From assembly GCA_021848865.1 (NCBI GenBank), contig JAJZTO010000164.1, forward strand, positions 1 through 6,425: a DNA stretch of 6,425 nucleotides, written 5' to 3'. Position 1 is the first letter of the stretch, and each line of letters begins with the position of its first letter. Source of the DNA: Myxococcales bacterium (GTDB lineage: Bacteria; Myxococcota; Myxococcia; Myxococcales; Anaeromyxobacteraceae). This document shows, in pieces, positions 1 to 6,425 of the stretch. A program made the position numbers and the translations under genes. The notes beneath the pieces are model-generated. The model saw nothing but the letters and a program-made list of their open reading frames with translations, ran no database searches and was not told the origin of the DNA.

Positions 1-1227
1 GCGCAGCCGGACCTCGGCGGGCCGGTGCGGCCGCGGATGGGCGTCCACCACCCCGGTGCGGACCGTCCCGCCGGTGAGCTCGGCGAGGAGCGCGGCGCAG
101 CGGTCCAGCGCCGGGATCACCATGCCCGGGTCGGCGCCGCGCTCGAAGCGGTAGGAGGCCTCGCTCTTCAGCCCGTGCCGGCGCGAGGTGCGGCGAATGC
201 CGCCCGGCGCGAACCAGGCCGACTCCAGCAGGATGCGGGAGGTGCCGGCCGAGATCTCCGAGTCGCCGCCGCCCATGACGCCGGCCAGGGCGCTGCCCCG
301 ATCGCGGTCGGCGATGAGCAGGTCGTCCGGCTCCAGCGCCCGCTCCTTGCCGTCCAGGGTGGTGATGCGCTCGCCCGGCCGGGCGGTGCGCACCACGATC
401 TCGGCGCCGGCCACCCGGTCCAGGTCGAAGGCGTGGAGCGGGTGGCCCAGCTCCAGCAGCACGTAGTTGGTGGCGTCGACGGCGTTGGAGATGGAGCGGA
501 CGCCGCAGGCCTCGAGCCGCCGCGCCAGCCAGGCGGGCGAGGGGCCGATCCGCACCCCCTCGACGACGCGGGCGGCGTAGCGGGCGCAGCGATCGGGCGC
601 CTCGACGCGCACCCGGATCCGCTCCGCCGCCGCCGGCCCCTGCTCGGCGAGCCGGAGCGCCGGCATCCGCACCCGGGTCCCGAGGATCGCCGCCACCTCG
701 CGGGCGATGCCGACGTGGGAGAGGGCGTCGGGCCGGTTGGGGGTGACGTTGACCTCGAGGAGGACGTCGTCGAGCCCGAGCGCCGCGGCCACCGGGGTGC
801 CCGGCGCCACCTCGCGCGGGAGGAGCAAGAGGCCGCTGGCGTCGGCGTCGAGCCCCAGCTCGCGCGCCGAGCAGAGCATGCCCGAGGACTCCACGCCGCG
901 GAGCCTGGCCCGCTCGATCTTCTGGCCGCCGGGGAGCACCGCCCCCACCTGCGCCAGGGGGACGACGTCGCCCACCGCGTAGTTCTTGGCGCCGCAGACG
1001 ATCTGCAGGGGCGCGCCGTCCCCGCGGTCCACCGTGGTCACCGAGAGCTTCTCGGCGTTCGGGTGGCGCTCCGAGGAGAGGATGCGGGCCGCGACGACGC
1101 CCTCCAGCCCCTGCCCGGTGCGCTCGATCCCCTCGACCTCCAGCCCCACCGCGGTGAGCCGGCGCGCCAGCTCCTCGGGGGCCGGGAGGTCCACGTACTC
1201 GGCGAGCCACTTCAGGGAGATGCGCAT
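1..1227 (-). CDS. pheT: Phenylalanyl-tRNA synthetase beta subunit, N-terminal half (3' end outside window)
   Basis: Beta subunit of the cytoplasmic alpha2-beta2 enzyme that charges tRNA-Phe; beta supports tRNA binding and hydrolyses mischarged Tyr-tRNA. The visible 409 codons start MRISLKWLAEYVDLP, the normal PheT N-terminus. Residues about 40-150 form the OB-fold tRNA-binding domain (RHPNAEKL at 54-61, QIVCGAKN at 75-82, SSGMLCSARELG at 114-125). VNVTPNRPDALSH follows at about 159-171. Then comes the B3/B4 editing domain with SISNAVDATNYV (246-257), GHPLHAFDL (261-269), AGVMGG (315-320) and GLKSEASYRFERG (352-364). H265, S355 and A357 align with E. coli editing-site positions H261, T354 and A356; Ser for Thr is conservative. 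About half of a ~800-residue protein is present. The start was chosen because the family N-terminus begins there. No Shine-Dalgarno-like sequence precedes it: the 16 nt upstream are TGCGAAACGATCGGCC, preceded directly by a hairpin repeat. Its partner pheS lies 120 nt upstream. Confidence 0.97.
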   Translation of the reverse strand, partial: MRISLKWLAEYVDLPAPEELARRLTAVGLEVEGIERTGQGLEGVVAARILSSERHPNAEKLSVTTVDRGDGAPLQIVCGAKNYAVGDVVPLAQVGAVLPGGQKIERARLRGVESSGMLCSARELGLDADASGLLLLPREVAPGTPVAAALGLDDVLLEVNVTPNRPDALSHVGIAREVAAILGTRVRMPALRLAEQGPAAAERIRVRVEAPDRCARYAARVVEGVRIGPSPAWLARRLEACGVRSISNAVDATNYVLLELGHPLHAFDLDRVAGAEIVVRTARPGERITTLDGKERALEPDDLLIADRDRGSALAGVMGGGDSEISAGTSRILLESAWFAPGGIRRTSRRHGLKSEASYRFERGADPGMVIPALDRCAALLAELTGGTVRTGVVDAHPRPHRPAEVRLR

Positions 1228-1243
1228 GGCCGATCGTTTCGCA

Positions 1244-1315
1244 GTAGGGCGGGGCCTCGTGCCCCGCCGGGCCGCCAGGCCGGACCCAGCGGCGGGGGAC
1301 GAGCCCCCGCCCTAC
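1244..1315. repeat. REP/REPIN-like inverted hairpin pair between pheS and pheT
   Basis: A 72-bp palindromic unit. The ends are an exact 11-bp inverted repeat (GTAGGGCGGGG at 1244-1254, CCCCGCCCTAC at 1305-1315). Inside are two hairpins: 1248-1268 (8-bp stem, loop CTCGT) and 1291-1311 (8-bp stem, loop ACGAG), separated by about 22 bp. Each hairpin has a GTAG tetranucleotide at its outer foot, on opposite strands. In established knowledge, REP sequences mobilised by RAYT (TnpA-REP) enzymes are hairpins with a 5' GTAG or GGAG foot, and two inverted REPs form a REPIN or BIME. Membership in such a family is inferred from structure and from one related copy at 5004-5046. It would fold in the pheST transcript and ends 16 nt before the pheT start. 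No transposase is in the window. Confidence 0.7.
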
Positions 1316-1347
1316 GCCGAGATCCGTTGAGCCGTCGCCTCATGGCG

Positions 1348-2511
<1,164 letters not shown>

Positions 2512-2856
2512 CTAGGCCTGGGACGCCTTCACCACCGCGGCGAAGTCGCCCGGGAGGAAGAGGGCGAGATCGGCCAGCACCTTGCGGTCCAGCGCCACGT
2601 TCGCCTTCTTCAGGCCGGCGATGAGGCGCGAGTAGCTCGTCCCGTTGGCGCGGGCGGCCGCGTTGATGCGGGCGATCCACAGGGAGCGGAAGTCGCGGCG
2701 CCGGCGGCGGCGGTCGCGGGTGGAGTAGTTCAGCGCCCGCTCCACCGCCTGGTTGGCGCGCTTGTAGCAATTCTTGCGGCGGCCCCGGAAGCCCTTGGCG
2801 AGCTTCAGGACGCGGTTGCGGCGGCGGCGGGCCTTGAATCCCTTCTTGACGCGCAT
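2512..2856 (-). CDS. rplT: 50S ribosomal protein L20
   Basis: Primary 23S rRNA-binding protein of the large subunit, needed early in 50S assembly. The 114 residues (E. coli about 118) show the very basic N-terminal arm [20 protein letters not shown], then [21 protein letters not shown], the basic stretch [21 protein letters not shown] (split at about residue 57), and the globular end [24 protein letters not shown]. It starts at ATG 2856 with GAGGTG seven nt upstream. It lies 98 nt after rpmI and 9 nt before pheS, matching the widespread infC-rpmI-rplT order. L20 represses its own operon by binding mRNA in E. coli and B. subtilis. The 98-nt rpmI-rplT spacer has a small CCCC-AGC-GGGG hairpin, but I do not see a clear L20-binding mimic. 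Confidence 0.98.
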   Translation of the reverse strand: MRVKKGFKARRRRNRVLKLAKGFRGRRKNCYKRANQAVERALNYSTRDRRRRRRDFRSLWIARINAAARANGTSYSRLIAGLKKANVALDRKVLADLALFLPGDFAAVVKASQA

Positions 2857-2954
2857 CTCACTTCACCTCGTGGCCGGCGGGAGGCGGAACCTCGACGGTG
2901 CCGCGCTTCGGATCCCCGCTGGGGCCCTGGACAGGAACCTTCCCCTCCACCCGA

Positions 2955-3158
2955 CTACCGGGCGTAGGGGAAGCACTCCATGATCTTCTTCGAATCCTCC
3001 GCCGTCAGGTGGCTGGTGCCGCGGAGGTTCACCTTCTGCTTCTTGGTCTTGCCGAACGTCGCCAGGTGGCGGACGCCGGCGCGGCGGAACTTCACCGCGC
3101 CGCTCTTCTTCACCTGGAAGCGCTTCTTGGCGCCGGACTTGGTCTTCAGCTTGGGCAT
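2955..3158 (-). CDS. rpmI: 50S ribosomal protein L35
   Basis: Small basic large-subunit ribosomal protein. The 67 residues start MPKLKTKSGAKKRFQVKKSG, the L35 signature, followed by RAGVRHLATFGKTKKQK and the usual end LTAEDSKKIMECFPYAR. Length is typical (about 65 residues). It starts at ATG 3158, with GGAGAG about 6 nt upstream (CACGGAGAGAGAGATG). It lies 24 nt after infC and 98 nt before rplT, so it belongs to the same transcript. In other bacteria it is co-regulated with L20. Confidence 0.98.
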   Translation of the reverse strand: MPKLKTKSGAKKRFQVKKSGAVKFRRAGVRHLATFGKTKKQKVNLRGTSHLTAEDSKKIMECFPYAR

Positions 3159-3182
3159 CTCTCTCTCCGTGAATCGTGAGGC

Positions 3183-3896
<714 letters not shown>

Positions 3897-3899
<3 letters not shown>

Positions 3900-3910
3900 G
3901 GTGAGCCTCC
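3897..3910 (-). promoter_or_regulatory. infC ribosome binding site with AUC start codon
   Basis: On the minus strand GGAGG (3906-3910), a 6-nt spacer CTCACC (3900-3905) and ATC (3897-3899). The strong, well-spaced Shine-Dalgarno points to ATC as the start, and no canonical start codon in frame would include the conserved IF3 N-terminus. In established knowledge, infC starts at AUU in E. coli and at other rare codons elsewhere, and IF3 discriminates against such starts, giving autoregulation. Confidence 0.88.
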
Positions 3911-3925
3911 GTCAAAAGTGGGCGG

Positions 3926-5575
<1,650 letters not shown>

Positions 5576-5576
<1 letters not shown>

Positions 5577-6425
5577 CACTCGCCCCCGATCATGTCCTGG
5601 AGCGGCGCGCCGGCCGGCACCATGGGGTAGACCTTCTCCTGCCGCTTCACCCGGATGTCGACGATGCAGGGCCCGTCCTTGTGCGCCAGGGCCCGGTCGA
5701 TGACGCCGTCCAGCTCCTCCAGCGTCCGGGCCCGCAGCCCCAGGCACCGGTAGGCCTCGGCCAGCTTCACCAGGTCGGGCAGGTCGGAGAGCGGGGTCTC
5801 GCTGAAGCGGCCGTCGTAGAACAGCTCCTGCCACTGGCGCACCATGCCCAGGAACAGGTTGTTGAGGATGAAGATCTTGATGGGCAGCTTCAGGTCCACG
5901 GCGGTGGCCAGGTCCTGGAGGGTCATCTGGAAGCTGCCGTCGCCGTCGATGCCCACCACCAGCGCGTCGGGCCGCCCGCACTGGATGCCGATGGCCGAGG
6001 GCAGGCAGAAGCCCATGGTGCCGAGGCCGCCCGAGGTGATGAACTGGCGCGGCGCCGACACCTTCCAGAACTGGGCGGCCCACATCTGGTGCTCGCCCAC
6101 CCCGGTGGTGACGATGGCCCGCCCCTCGCACTTGCGCCAGATCCGGTCCACCGCGGTCTGCGGGAGGATGTACTTCTCCCCCTCCTGCTTGAAGCGCAGC
6201 GGGTACTTGGCCCGCCAGTCGTTCACCCGCTTCCACCAGGGGCCGAGGTCGGGCCGGCCGCGGGCCTCGAAGGTCTTGCGGACCTCGGCGCCGAGCCGCG
6301 GCAGGAGGGTCTTCAGGTCGCCGACCAGCGGCACGGTGGCGGTGACCAGCTTGGAGATCTCGGCCGGGTCGATGTCCAGGTGCACCACCTTGGCCTCGGG
6401 CGCGAAGGTGGAGAGCTTGCCGGTG
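5576..6425 (-). CDS. ilvB: Acetolactate synthase catalytic (large) subunit, C-terminal half (5' end outside window)
   Basis: ThDP-, Mg2+- and FAD-dependent acetohydroxyacid synthase (EC 2.2.1.6). It condenses pyruvate with pyruvate or 2-oxobutyrate, the first common step of branched-chain amino acid synthesis. The 282 visible residues begin [20 protein letters not shown], the end of the central FAD-contacting domain. The C-terminal ThDP domain follows: [13 protein letters not shown] (about 108-120), [17 protein letters not shown] (130-146), and the ThDP/Mg motif starting GDGS (161-164) and ending LNN (187-189). [18 protein letters not shown] (193-210) contains the Trp of the active-site and herbicide-binding region. 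The end [19 protein letters not shown] is normal for the family. No frame break is visible. The regulatory start of the operon, including any leader peptide or attenuator, would lie beyond 6425. Confidence 0.97.

Noticed and set aside
2857..2954. L20-binding autoregulatory leader or attenuator before rplT
   Set aside because: Only a 4-bp CCCC/GGGG hairpin is obvious, with no T-run and no recognisable mimic of the 23S L20 site.
5579..6236. An upstream extension of the ilvN frame into ilvB, giving a 397-residue protein
   Set aside because: The extension is an out-of-frame reading of ilvB. The normal IlvN N-terminus starts at ATG 5576, which overlaps the ilvB stop.

Overview
The window is very GC-rich DNA with strong G/C preference at third codon positions. 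Every gene I can support lies on the minus strand, so transcription runs from high to low coordinates. The best fit is a myxobacterium-like member of Myxococcota/Deltaproteobacteria, with Anaeromyxobacter-type composition. Two features point there: an infC gene that must start at AUC, and an Ala/Pro-rich C-terminal extension on IF3. Both recall the Dsg protein (IF3) of Myxococcus xanthus. The assignment is inference; there is no rRNA or other decisive marker.

In transcription order, the first block (6425 to 3950) is branched-chain amino acid synthesis. It holds the C-terminal half of acetolactate synthase large subunit ilvB, its regulatory subunit ilvN (1-nt stop/start overlap), and ketol-acid reductoisomerase ilvC. 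ilvN and ilvC are separated by a 67-nt gap filled by GC-rich hairpins. The second block (3899 to 1) is a translation block: infC (IF3), rpmI (L35), rplT (L20), pheS and the N-terminal half of pheT. A near-consensus sigma70-type promoter lies across the ilvC stop codon and should drive the second block. No terminator is visible between the blocks, so readthrough from ilv is also possible.

The two blocks link amino-acid supply (Val/Ile/Leu) to ribosome and tRNA-Phe charging functions. The ilv genes sit where many bacteria carry thrS. All coding regions appear intact; pheT and ilvB are cut only by the window edges.

The unusual content is repeat DNA inserted into this housekeeping region. (1) pheS carries 31 extra in-frame codons, made largely of two strong hairpins, exactly between the two CxxC pairs of its cysteine loop. 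This resembles the palindromic elements known to insert in Rickettsia genes. (2) The pheS-pheT gap holds a 72-bp element of two inverted hairpins, each with an outer GTAG tetranucleotide, which is the layout of REP/REPIN elements mobilised by RAYT enzymes. (3) A related hairpin lies between ilvN and ilvC, and its GTAG supplies the ilvN stop codon. No stretch longer than 300 bases lacks a gene. I see no RNA genes, CRISPR array or transposase gene.
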